Below, one piece after another: positions 11,560 through 23,450 of a stretch of DNA of 64,000 nucleotides. The notes below the pieces were generated by a model. It was not told the origin of the DNA and made no database searches. It saw only the letters and a list, made by a program, of their open reading frames with translations. Each line of letters starts with the position of its first letter. Position 1 is the first letter of the stretch. A program made the translations under genes and the position numbers. The stretch comes from Typha latifolia (Eukaryota; Streptophyta; Magnoliopsida; Poales; Typhaceae), in the NCBI GenBank assembly GCA_019914945.1, contig CM034111.1, positions 3,472,001-3,536,000 of the forward strand. The letters are read 5' to 3'.

Positions 11560-12005
11560 ATATGGTCGCTGGATATGAGTGTTAGCTATGTGATATATAT
11601 ATTGCTCGCTAGATGTGAGAGTTAGTTATATAATATACATTGCTCATCATATGCAACAGTTATTTATATGATATATGTTGCTTGGTGAATGCAAGAGTTA
11701 GCTATATGATATATACATAGTTCGCTAGATGTGATGTTAGCTATATATTATAGTTTGCTTATTAGATGTAAAGGTTAACTTTATACATAACTCCTAGATG
11801 CAAGAGTTAGCTATATGATATATATTGTTCGCTGGATGCAAGAGTTAATTATATGATATATGTTGCTCGCTGGATGCGAGAGTTAGCTATATGATATACA
11901 CATGACTCGTTGGATGCGAGGGTTAGATATATGATATATACATAAATGGCTTGATGCGAATGTTAGTTATATGATAGACTTGCTATATGTGATAATTAGC
12001 TACAT
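11560..12005. repeat. Diverged ~40-bp minisatellite, about 11 copies
   Basis: Imperfect tandem units built on GCTCGCTGGATGCGAGAG followed by TTAGCTATATGATATATA, varying from 35 to 45 bases. They probably belong to a surrounding LTR-like repeat. Confidence 0.75.
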
Positions 12006-12234
12006 ATATTATTGTGATTATTGATATATTGAGTATCCCATGTACTTTCTATTAGCAAGGTTAGTATACCAGTTTGGGTGAATGATTGATATACAAATAT
12101 GATTGTCAAAACATGATTGTCAGAACATGATTGTGCATTCGAGCATGATTGTGAGACCGAGTACTAGGGGTGGTGGAGTTATGTATAGTTGATGATAAAT
12201 GCATATGATTTTATAACCATCTAATATACATGAC

Positions 12235-12347
12235 TATCGAGTTATCATCATGTATCATTGTGGTTGCATTTGATGTCATAGTATGGTCAGATTATCGAGT
12301 TGTCATCATGTATCATTGTGGTTACATTTGATGTTATAGTATGGTCA
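12235..12347. repeat. 58-bp period tandem duplication
   Basis: Two near-identical copies starting TATCGAGTT(A/G)TCATCATG at 12235 and 12293, with a shorter echo of the GATGTTATAGTATGGTCATG part near 12390. Confidence 0.75.
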
Positions 12348-13056
12348 TGATTGACATGCATCATATGTGTTACATTTGCAAAAGTTATAATGATGTTATA
12401 GTATGGTCATGATTGAAGATTTATTTATACATTGTTGAGAATCATATACTTGATCAGTCATGACATAATATTTACTATACATTTAAACTTTATTGAGGAT
12501 ATGTTTATATACCAATTTATAGCACGATACTTTTTATTTATTTATATTATCTAGTGTTTGCTTTGCTCTCATTTTAACACAATCGATTTGGGATAAAATC
12601 TATTTACTGAGTCTTTAGCTCATGATTTCTTTATTTTCTATTCCAAAAAACTCAGGTGAATAGCTTGAGTGGGGTATTATATTAAAGATCTTACCAACAG
12701 TTGAGGAGTAGAGTGTTGTTAGCATTATATATTAGATGAGTTTATGTTATATGATGTATCAAAATTTTTAAAGTGTTATCTTTATTCTTGTAGTTACTAT
12801 AAACAAATGACTTTATACTTGATGTATTATGTATATAATAGTGAGATAGTCTTAGTGATATATTGTGACCTGTGTGAATCTTGTTAGATTTATTAGTATT
12901 TTGCTGATGTCCTCGTGTGAGTTATTTATGATTTAGATGTTGATGGATAAATTATGGTATGCATAATTTATTTGATTATCGGCAACTAAGTTGTTATGTG
13001 CACTGCACGTGCGTGTGGGCTCATAACATACATGTGATTATAAATTATGTGTTACA

Positions 13057-13949
13057 AAAAAAGAAAAAAATAAGGTATATCAATATTCTAGAAGTAACAC
13101 AGAGATTGCATGAGAATCTCATTTTAAAGAGAAATGAACATTTTATGATGTTCTAATTGGATCGGTGCTGTTGAGATTTAAACATGAGAATACTAATGCA
13201 ATGTGAGCTTATTTATTCATCTAAGCCATGTCTCATAAAGAATTATCATCAAATAATTTTTTTTATTTATGAAAAAGTATGATATATAAAATGATATATA
13301 AAATGATCTACAAATCTAAGTTACAAGAGAACATGGATTGGAAAGCTACTAACATTTTTCTCTTTACCCTACTTTTTTTTTTCTCTTATTAATCTGTCTA
13401 TCAAAACAATGGTGTTATTGGCCAACTGGAGAGCGAAAAGGTAATTTGTTTTACTTATTGAATATGATCTATGATTATTCTATGATTCTTCAGGGTGATC
13501 TCGTAGTTCCTATGAGCAAGGTGCCTAGGATTATAAAATGAGGACTTCATAGAGGTTACCATCCTAGGGTCATATATACTAGTAGAACTCTCATCTAAGC
13601 ATCACGCTAAATCACAAAGTTATGATGGGATTCGATGTTTTAGTAATGGTATATATATATATATATTTATAATTTACCCTTTAATTTTGCTGCAAAAAGT
13701 GCAATAGAAATTCATATCTGTCTATATATGTTTGCCAAAAAGCAAATTTAATTTACTTTATTTGTTTAATGCTGTTTCAAAGGCTCATCTCTCTTTAATC
13801 TGAATCTTAAGAAGGTGAGTTATTTTGTTTCTCAACAATAGTGAAACTTAGAGTGTATTAAAATCATTTTTGGAGATGTGTTGGGTGTAGTTATTTGGTC
13901 TTCTTCTCTTCCTTTGTTTTATTTTTCTAACTACTCCTTGCTCAGTTTT
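13057..13949. other. Intergenic, no recognisable feature
   Basis: AT-rich with a short (AT)n run near 13652; no gene or element ends seen. Confidence 0.45.
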
Positions 13950-14975
13950 CAAGTTCTTTGCTAATCAAAGTCATTTAGCCATGTCTATTTGAAAATGTTG
14001 GTCAATCATATGGATATTTAATATAGTCCCAAAAATTAAAATTAAAATTTGGAAAGTCATGTAGGGTTGGCTGCCAATAAGGGCTTGGTTAAATTCTATT
14101 GGCTTGGCCCTTGATGAGTGTTATGCTTCTTACATAATCGAAACCATTCATCACATTATTATCTAGTGCCTTAACGCATGTGCTTTGTGAGAAATAATTG
14201 AGAGGAATATGAGGATTCATTTGGTGCATGAGGATCGATAGATTAATAGTGACTGAATTTTTAAGGGGGTCTTCTTACACAAAGAGGCTAGATCCTTATT
14301 ATTTGCTTTGGTGGCTAATGACATGTGGTTTTTGTGGAAGAGTAGGAATACAAGCATTTTTAATCAAGTGGAGGGGAGCTCTAAATATATTTTGGAAGAT
14401 GCAATACTACTACTCATGAGATTAAGGGATGGGTTTCCTCTTTAGCTCAGTCCCTTAAGCTCAATGTTGATGGGGCATATAAAGCTAGCTCGGGTCATGG
14501 TTATATATTTCGAGATTATAAGGGCTTGCCTATTCTTATTGGGGCTGATCCTAAAGATGGGACTCAAACATTTAGTTAGAAGTTGAAGCTCTCATAGTGG
14601 TGCTCATTTAGGCATAGACTCATCGACTACACAACTCGGAAATTGAATTTGACTCGCAGGTGTTGGTGAACCTTATCAAATCTCATTCTCTGGGTCCTTG
14701 GAGGATTAAGCATATTTTGTCTGATATTTCACATTTGTTATTTTTATTAAATATAATTTTTATTTCTCATGTTGGTAGAGGAGCTAATCATGTGGCGCAT
14801 TGGTTAACTGTCTTTGGTAAATTTGCTTCTTTTTCGTCTCATTGGTTTGGGTACGCCCCTAATTAGTTTTGGTCTGTTCTGCTGAGACACTCTAAATATT
14901 TTCTAATACCTTAGAGGTTTTGAGCCCTTTTTCTAGGTAATGATTTATACATTTTCTACAAAAAAAAGACTCATA
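13950..14975 (+). mobile_element. LINE (L1-type non-LTR retrotransposon) 3' remnant
   Basis: Broken plus-strand frames read as the zinc-binding tail of a plant LINE reverse transcriptase (about 13,960-14,200: IWKV, then GWLPIRAWL, then ETIHHII). They are followed by the RNase H-like domain common in plant L1 elements (about 14,455-14,860: LNVDGAYKASSGHGYIFRD, LVNLIKSHSLGPWRI, ISHVGRGANHVAHWL). Many stops and frameshifts show it is dead. A short A-rich run near 14,960 may be the remains of the poly(A) end. Confidence 0.7.
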
Positions 14976-15925
14976 TCATGATATTTCAAGTTGTATTGTT
15001 GCCTTATCTTAATTTACTATTGCTACTAGAATTGGACTCGTGATTTCACATTGTCTCATATAAGTTAATTAAGGCTATATATTTTCTTATGGATATCTTT
15101 GTCTCATATGAGTTAATTAATTAATACAAAATATATTATTAGCCATGAATAATATTACGATGAAAGCTAAGAATGACCCAAAAGGGCTATTCTAATTTAA
15201 AATAGTGGTCTAATTTGTTGGTGCCATTTGGTCCCAACCCTAATCATTATTTTTTGAAATGAAAATTTATAAATAACATCTATCATTTTGTATTTATTAT
15301 GGCTCATAGTAGAGCTTCATGTGTGAATTTGTATTTTACTTTTATTACTTAATGTATTATTTGACGGAATTAGACCTCAAATTTTGAGATATCAACCTAA
15401 ACTTTATATCAAAATAATTTTACATAAGAAACTAATTGACTAATATGTTGCACTATGAGAAAGATATATGATTGGTATCTATACAAGATAAAAATAAATA
15501 AAAATAAATATTCTTTACCAAGAGAGGATATTTGAATGTAATTTTTAAATAGGTTAGTTTTTTATATCTGAGATAAAGTGATACCTGATTAGGAGTAATT
15601 AGGAGTAATCACATTTTTATTATATTAATTAAATTAGAGATCGAATTTAAAATTTTTGTTAAAAACAAACTTATAGAGCGTAAGAATAAACTTTCTAATG
15701 TATATAAAATTATAATGATTAGATTTTAAATAATAATAAATATAATAAATATATAATATTTTAATTATATCTTTGTTATTTAAAATTCTATCAATATTAT
15801 TTTAGATATTGGATTTCAAATTCGGTATATATAGGACAATGAAAAAGATAATTATTAGACTTTAGTCGATAGCAGAGTTAAATAATTAAATTGAAAATAT
15901 ACAGATGTTTTGTAAAATTTAGCCA

Positions 15926-15964
<39 letters not shown>

Positions 15965-16000
15965 TTGCCTCTTGGCTACCAATAGCCGACATGCAGTCCA
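14976..16000. other. Intergenic with (AT)17 microsatellite
   Basis: AT-rich DNA upstream of the E2 gene. A pure (AT)17 run lies at 15,929-15,962. Nothing else is recognisable. Confidence 0.5.
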
Positions 16001-16049
16001 AGGCTGTGTGGTGTTAAATAGAGAACACTGGATCTCCTAGTCAAGTGCG

Positions 16050-16654
16050 CAAGGTGCTCTCTTTGCCGTCGGATCTCGACTCATCGCTTAAATAGCGAAA
16101 AGATCGAGATACCAATGGCCCCATTCCTAATCCTTCTTCCCCTTTTAGCGACGACGAAGAAATAATCTCTCTTCGATCTCGATTGCTCGTCCTATCTCGA
16201 TCCCTAATCCCTACTCCGCCGCCGGATCATTGTTGGAGTAGAAGTTTCGGACGCTAATCGCGTCGCCGCTGCGGCGGCGATTTGGATTCGGAGGTCTCTC
16301 TTTTCCTCTCTCTCTCTCTCTCTGTTCTCTGATTGCTTTTCGTTTTAATTTCCGAACGCTGGGTTGGAGACCAATTCGTTCCTCTTACTCCTTAGGAAAT
16401 TAATTATCTCTATCAAGATCAGAACTATTTTGATCGTAGATTTATAAAATTGGCATAATTTTTTATATGGGGATGGGTTTTATTAGTAGAAAGTGGATAT
16501 TTGTGATTCCGTTGATTTGGTACTTGTCATTTTGGGAATTGAATTGGTCGATACTTAAGAATATTTCTATAGCAGAGTTCTGGTTTGGGCGATCTACGTG
16601 CAGTGGGATTTGGAATTTTTGTGAAGGATTGCGGTCGTGGCTTAGTTGTCGGCG
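16050..16654 (+). promoter_or_regulatory. 5' leader of the E2 gene with probable leader intron
   Basis: A GC- and CT-rich leader-like stretch ends in GGATTCGGAG then GTCTCT (donor at 16,294). An acceptor (GTGGCTTAG) ends at 16,645, nine bases before the ATG at 16,655. The proposed 352-base leader intron starts with a CT tract at about 16,306-16,323. This is inferred from splice signals only. Confidence 0.45.
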
Positions 16655-19600
16655 ATGACAGAGAGGGCTTGCGTGAAGCGCCTTCAGAAGGAGTATCATG
16701 CCCTTTGTAAGGTATAATATTGTCATTTCGTATTTCTTTTGCGCTTGATAGTGAGGATATTGAGTTGAGAAAAGAAGTTATTAGCATCAATTTAGACATA
16801 AAATTGTACAAATATATGAATAAGTATGAACAATAGTTGGCATTTTTCCTCAGCTTCTTGATTTTGGCGTTTTATGATATTTTACTCGTTCTTGGAGGAT
16901 ATTGCTTTCAACTTTACCTTTAATATAATTCAAATGCTTTCAGGAACCACCTTCCCAGATTGTTGCCCGTCCTTCACCTAATGATATACTGGACTGGCGT
17001 GAGTAAACTTTTCTGTTATACATAGTGATATTTTTTTAATCATATTATGCCATTTAATTCAATAGAGGTGAGCAATAATATTAGTTTTTTTATTTGCTTG
17101 AATGAGGAAAAAATAGCCCTTTTAGTAGAAGCACAATTGACACAGTGTATGTTTCTTCATTTCTTCCTCTGCTTAGTGAATGAATATTTGCACATTGACT
17201 TTCCTAGTTAGCATTTATAGATAGTTCTTTTGGTTCTTTGCAATAGAAACACACCCCATGAGTTAAAGAGATAGTTTCTACTTTGTAGCCAATCACTTTA
17301 CCAGTATCCATATGGGAGATTTTAGACAGCTAACAAACAAACATGTTGAGATAGTGAGCTATCAATATGGAGCTTTTAAGATTGAACAGAGGTGTTAACA
17401 AGAAACTGTATGGAGATAAAGGGAGGATTAGTTGATTTTAAGGAAAAAAGGGTGTCCTAGTGCATGAGGCTTCCACTTATGGGGAAAATGGGGAGTAGAT
17501 TTATGCAGCCTAACCCTCATTTATAAGTTCTTTTTTTTTTCCAAGACTTGAATATATTACTTCTTGAATGAAAGGCACAAGCTTTACCAAGTTGATTTTA
17601 AGATTGCGTAGAACAAATAATTAGTCCTAACAATTCCAATGGGGGACAGACATTGATTGTACCTATGAGAGCAGTTAGTTAATATTCTTGGTAACACAAG
17701 GGTTGAGGGAAAATCAACCAGTGAAGAATGACATGGAATTTATCTCAAATTGCCAAAGGAAGGATCCTACCTTTCTTATGTAGTTGAATGATGGCGAAGC
17801 TTTATAGTTTGACTGCAATAGTGAAGTCTTTAGTTGACTCATTTATCATTGATGTCACTGTTGTTGGTTGTTTTCAACAAACTATTCCAGATCCTTTGGT
17901 TATAACCCTGGGCTGTAACAAACTAGGTTGGGGAGCACTAACCAGTTGCTTCTTCTTTCTCTAGCATTTATTACAGAACGGTAGATTTATTGCTATGTTT
18001 TGTTTATTTATTCATCCTTATACTCATAAAGCATCAATCATGAAAGCATCATTCATTCGTTCATGTTTAACATAAGGTAAGCCAACTTTGCCTTTCATTT
18101 AATTGTGCTTCATCCAAATATGTTGAATGCTTACTTCGGCGGTTGTATCAACGGTAGCAGGCCCTTCTTTGTCTTACTTATATTACTAAATGAATTGTAT
18201 AAGTACATGCACATATGTGGGTCCACAGATAGTATCTTTAAAAAGTAGATGTAATTTTGGAATTTCTGCATGCTTAAGTGAATGTAGAGGTCAAACTAGA
18301 ATTACTGTAACTAAGACTTCTTATGCATCATTGAAAATAACAGAGCATCAAAAATGTGCAGCCCCCTGCGTATGTATGTATGCTGGTAGCATTTTTTTTT
18401 ACTAAACATGTTACTGTATATGGTATAAATACTTTTCTTTTTATATTCTTTCATTTATTGATACTAACATGATGTGCAAGTCCGTAGTAATTATGTTTTT
18501 ATAAAACTATTTTTACCTGCCCTATGTCTTCAAGCCTTCAGTGGACAAATATTTCCCTTGTTTTAACAATGAAATGTGCTACTCTTATCGTATATTTGCG
18601 AACTGTATATCAGTTTACATGCATGAACTTTAATGTAATATTGGCTATGTTAGTCACTTTGACATGATTATTCTAGTTTGTTTATCTTGATTTGTTCTTA
18701 TATTAAGAAACTGATGATTTATATACCATCTTCTCTCAGATTTTGTGCTTGAAGGAAGTGAAGGCACCCCTTTTGCAGGTAAATGATTGTGAAGGTTAAA
18801 TAAACTTGTGGTGCGTAACCAAATTTTCTTTATAGGAACCAATTTTTAAATGCCAGTTGGTGTAGTTTCTGAACTTTTTCTAACTTCTACATTACATTCT
18901 TTCGGTTTTTTAAGTTACATTTCAGTGAAAGCTCATTTGTTGCAATTTGATTATTTGCATGTTTTCCTATATTGATTTGTAAATGCTGATTAATGCTGAA
19001 GGTGGATATTACTATGGGAAACTCAAATTTCCACCTGATTATCCTTTCAAACCTCCTAGTATCAGGTAATGTTATGAACTCTTGTACAGAAAGTTATTTA
19101 TTAAGAATGTTTCCTACTGATCAGGGTCAAAGGGCTCAAAAGAGCTGAATAATCAATCTACCTACAATTTCTAATGTGACTTTCCTTCACCTTGTTTCTT
19201 CCTGATAGCATGATAACTCCTAATGGTCGGTTTGCTCCTCACAAAAGAATCTGCTTATCAATGAGTGACTGTAAGTTTGAACAGATCTTCATATCTGTCT
19301 ATTTGTTTTGTTTTAGTAATGCAGCTTATAATTTGATTATTCTTCTCAGTCCATCCAGAGTCTTGGAATCCAATGTGGTCTGTAGCAAGGTAAGTGAAAC
19401 TATCAAACATAAGGGTATCTCAGATTTTATATTTCTGTTAAGGATCTAACTTCTTTGTCTGCGCATCAGCTACCCTAATATCATTGGAACTGTTTGATGG
19501 TTTGACGCCACTTTCTTTGTGTTCCTTAGGAGCTCTCATGAGCCTACATATCAAAGACTTTTTCTCCGCTTTATACTCTGTTTTGCTCCCTTTTCCTTTG

Positions 19601-22201
19601 GTTCCTCCATAGCATATGCAATATGTCTAGACCTACCATGTGCACAGTATGTCAGTATGTGGCAAAATAAAGGAACTCATGTTGTGGAGAAAGAAGTTAG
19701 AAGATGCACTTAGATGACTGATACGTCCTATGTTGAACTCATCTATCCGTTTTCCTACTAAATCTTAGAGAAATCTCATAGTTCATCTTAGAGTGATTGT
19801 TCATTCTACATAACTTGTTTTAAGGTTCTGATTGTGTAATTTTTTGATGCAGCATTCTTGCAGGACTTCTTTCTTTCATGGTGAGTTGTTTTGTCATGTG
19901 CTTTAAAAAAGATTGTCTTTGAAAATTATTGTTAACTTTTAGTTAACATTCTGCTCTCACTTCCTCACTTATGTAGCACTCTGAGGCATCTTTAAATATA
20001 CTGGGCGAGAGTAATTTCCTGAGTCAGACATTATGTAACTGGAGATAATGACTAAGATTTTATTTATTCTATTCCTTTCGCTCTTCTTTTTGTAGCAACA
20101 TTGAGTATTGGCATGTTTCTAATGTCCTATTACTCTGCAGTTTGTCCCAGATAATTATCTGGGAAAGAAGGAAAAATAAATAAACAAAAGTCTGGTACAA
20201 TGGTTTCTAAAGTAAATAATAAAGCGGCTCCTTAATTATCAAGTAGGAATTAACTGAATTAATAGACCTTTGCATGTGCTTGCAAGGGACGAAAATGGGG
20301 ATTTTAGATGAACAAAATTATTTCTGTGTGTTGAGAAAAATCTGATATCTGGTTCTTACGAATCTATTGTAACTAGAGTTATGTCTATCTAGTTATGTTA
20401 CTTGTTTTACCAAGGTTCAAGGTTAAGATTACAGTTTGTGCATTTCTTTTCTTGTCTTTAAATGCATTAGTAGTTTGCAATCGATTAACCTGAACAGCAG
20501 GATCAACTGGTCGTCTTCATGTTTAATTGAAGGAACAGCTGTGATGAGATAATAACTTGGATATATAAGCTCCACTTCCTGTGTACTATGGAGTTTCATA
20601 AAGCATATTGTATAATTCATCTACAATGTTAACTAGGCGTCTATGCCTTTAGTCACATCTGTTTGTTTCTCACTATATGTTCCTTTTTCTCTGCTCAACT
20701 TTGTGGGCCAAGTTGTCTACTGAACCAAATATGTGATGTATTTCTTGCTACTTCCTCCCACATTAAATTTTTGTCCTCTTTTCCCCTTTCAAGCCAATCT
20801 GCTTGAATGATGCCACTTCTCCTTAGCGGTGCACTATGTGCTCTACTGAACATGTTTAAACATCACAAATTAATCTTCATGCTAGTTATCCTTTATAGAT
20901 ACTACCTTTAACTAGTCTGCAATTTTATTATTGTCTTTTCTACTCATTCATCAAAACTCAACATTCTTATTTTGGTGGCACTACTATTTTTTAAATCATT
21001 TCTGGTTTTAGCTCTCCTAGAATATACATATGTATGTACTTATTTTTCTTTAAGGGGTGTATGATGATCACCCAACAGATGGGAGATGTTTTCAAAATGT
21101 CAATATCATGTGTCCTTTTATGTTTTCATATAGATGGATGATGGTCAAACCACCGGTAGCATTAGGACTTCTGATGATGAAAAGCGACAATTAGCCAAGG
21201 TTTCACTTGCTTACAACTGTGAGAGGTAAATCATTTCATTTAATGTGTGATCTGTGTATGATTTCTCATTTCACTACATTGAGTTTTTACTTTTCTTTTT
21301 AAAGTGATTGAATAATAGATATGACAAATATATTATCGAATTTATGGACAAGACATTGTTATGCCATCATATGCACAAAACGTATTTAGTTCTTTGAATT
21401 TGAAATTTCATTGCTATTTTAGAAGGTATTAATCATCAATTCTTTCATATTGTATATGAGGATCTGAATTAATTTTGTGCTAGCATGCATTCTTATATGG
21501 GCCCATTTTCCTCATACAATGCAAGCGGCAAGATTTTCATCAGCACATTCTTCTGACAATTCATGAATTAAAAGGGAAGTGTTCAACATACTGACATATG
21601 AAATATGGTGAAAGTTAAATGAAATATCTAGCTATCAAGTTAACTGAATTATGAGCTGTCCCTCTTTTCTTGTTAAAATATAATTTAGGAAATTCTTTCA
21701 AAGTAGCTTAAAGTATGATCCTTCTGTAACTTCTAATCATCTCCATGGCTGTACTAGTCGGGCTTATCGTGAACTGTCCATCTTACAATATTGAGTTAAT
21801 CTTCTGCTGCTTCTATTTTAATCTCTCTATTATAAATGTGCCATGCACAATTATTTATTTACAACATCTACTTCACTGTATACTGTTCATTTATAAGCCT
21901 TGTTTTATTTTACATCAACAGCAAAAACTGCCCAAACTTTAAGAAACTGTTCCCGGAATATGTCGGGAAGTACAACCAACAGAAGGCTCAAGAGCAGAGT
22001 GTATCACAGCCAGAGCCCCGGGGTAGACTGGTTCCTCCGTCAGCCGTTGTTGAGCAAGTTGCAAGAGCAGCAGATGAAGCAAAGCATATAATCAACAATG
22101 CTGGCAAAAGAAGGCAGAAGAAACAAGTGCCCTTCTGGCTACTGCTCTTGATTTTTTCAGTTTTTGGCATTGTTATGGCCTTGCCCCTGTTGCAACTGTG
22201 A
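16655..22201 (+). CDS. UBC34: Tail-anchored ER ubiquitin-conjugating enzyme E2 (UBE2J2/UBC34-like)
   Basis: Nine exons: 16655-16711, 16944-16998, 18740-18778, 19002-19065, 19209-19270, 19350-19389, 19853-19880, 21134-21225, 21922-22201. All introns are GT-AG and the sum is 717 bases (238 residues plus stop), close to Arabidopsis UBC33/34. The UBC fold spans about 5-155. The usual HPN is TPN (75-77, in MITPNGRF), a hallmark of the UBE2J2 group, and the active-site cysteine is Cys87 ([17 protein letters not shown]). A Lys/Arg-rich stretch (about 206-213) is followed by a C-terminal hydrophobic anchor (about 215-238), so the enzyme should sit in the ER membrane with its active site in the cytosol. 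Homologues work in ER-associated degradation. Whether it is UBC33 or UBC34 cannot be told by eye. Confidence 0.92.
16999..18739 (+). other. Intron 2 of the E2 gene
   Basis: 1,741 bases, AT-rich, no recognisable element. The other long introns, 19881-21133 (intron 7) and 21226-21921 (intron 8), are likewise empty by eye. Short open frames in them have no domain. Confidence 0.6.
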
Positions 22202-22857
22202 CATGCCCCATGCCGAAGATATTATTAATTCCTGGGGACTTTGAAGTGATGAAGCCCTACGTTCATGTACTGAAGAGTTTTGTATAGTTGTTCAATGTGG
22301 AGTAGCTTTAACTTTCAAGCCTTTGCTCACCCTCCTTTGACATGCTCTGTTGACGAACTTGATGGTATATGGTAGCCAGCTATTTATCTTAGCATTGTGA
22401 TATGAATTTTTCAACTGAACTTGCTACAATCTTACGCACTATGTTTCGACCTACGAGATACTTGATCAAGATTCCAAAATTGGAATCCATTAGCTTGGAT
22501 TACTTTCCCTTACATCCAGTTGTGGTGATGATGGGACTACTTTTGATGCAGTAAGTCCCGAAACTCATTAAATAATCTAATAGGGGGGAAAAATATGACA
22601 ATATGTTTCTGATCCTCTGGTCCTCAATTGCTATGAACTCTTTTTATTTTTAAAGGAAATAGTGAGAACTCAGGGGAGTCGAAATCCTTATCAGTTACAA
22701 GAGAATGGGTACTATGAAAAATGGTCATGCATTACCTTAAAATATTTATTATTATATGGCTATACTCCCAGTACTTGAACATGTACATATATTTCCTATC
22801 TTCTACTTTAGATAAATTTATATTCTTAAACCAGACTAGAATGATGAAGATATATTA

Positions 22858-22923
22858 TTAAATGAGTAGGTGAATTTTTTAAACTATTTATTAAATGAGT
22901 AGGTGAATTTTTTAAACTATTTA
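22858..22923. repeat. Perfect 33-bp tandem duplication
   Basis: Units 22858-22890 and 22891-22923 are identical (start TTAAATGAGTAGGTGAATTT). Confidence 0.9.
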
Positions 22924-23059
22924 TTGGATTAGGTTTCAGTCGTTTTTAGTATCGCTATCACTGAAAGCTGTCCCTTAACGACGTAATCAGAGCGAATCGT
23001 TTTGAGGGATAAAAGAGCACAAAGATTAAAAAAAAACATAGTTCTTTAATAATCTGGAA

Positions 23060-23450
23060 ACTTCGGTAGCGTTTGATTCATTGATAAGTAACGCTTATTC
23101 ATAAATTAGATTTATTTTTAAATATATTTTACAACAAAATATTTATTTATATATATTTTAATTAATTTTTATATAAAGTAAATAACGTAATAAGTAATAC
23201 ACAAATCTTATCTCGACAAAATTATGCATATTTTTTTAAGTAAGATTTTTATATAATTAACATATTTATTCATAATTTAGTAATCAAACACAAATAATTA
23301 TATAAACTTATTTAACGTAATTATTATGCCTTACAATTAAATAATAAAAAGTATGTAAAGTAATAGTTATCCGTAAGTTATATTTACAAAATATACATAC
23401 ATTATTTTTTTTTAAAAATCTTATATACGAACCAGGCCTTATCTATTCAC
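23060..23450. mobile_element. Possible MITE (AT-rich fold-back)
   Basis: The left side GGTAGCGTTTGATTC and the reverse of the right side (GGCCTGGTTCGTATA) resemble the 'GTTTGGTTC' ends of common plant MITEs, around a very AT-rich 390-bp core. The inverted repeat is weak and no target duplication was fixed. Confidence 0.3.

Larger units (their letters stand above)
10374..13056 (+). mobile_element. Probable LTR-derived repeat region
   Basis: A non-coding stretch with a G-rich part (about 10690-10990), a minisatellite (11560-12000), a 58-bp tandem duplication (12235-12347) and a segment ending in TGTGTTACA at about 13056. Tandem sub-repeats and a TGTTACA end are usual in plant Ty3/gypsy LTRs. 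No clear left end or target duplication was found, so the limits are approximate and the call is tentative. Confidence 0.35.

Noticed and set aside
18190..18405. Open frame in E2 intron 2
   Set aside because: AT-rich intron sequence without domain; the nine-exon model is complete without it.
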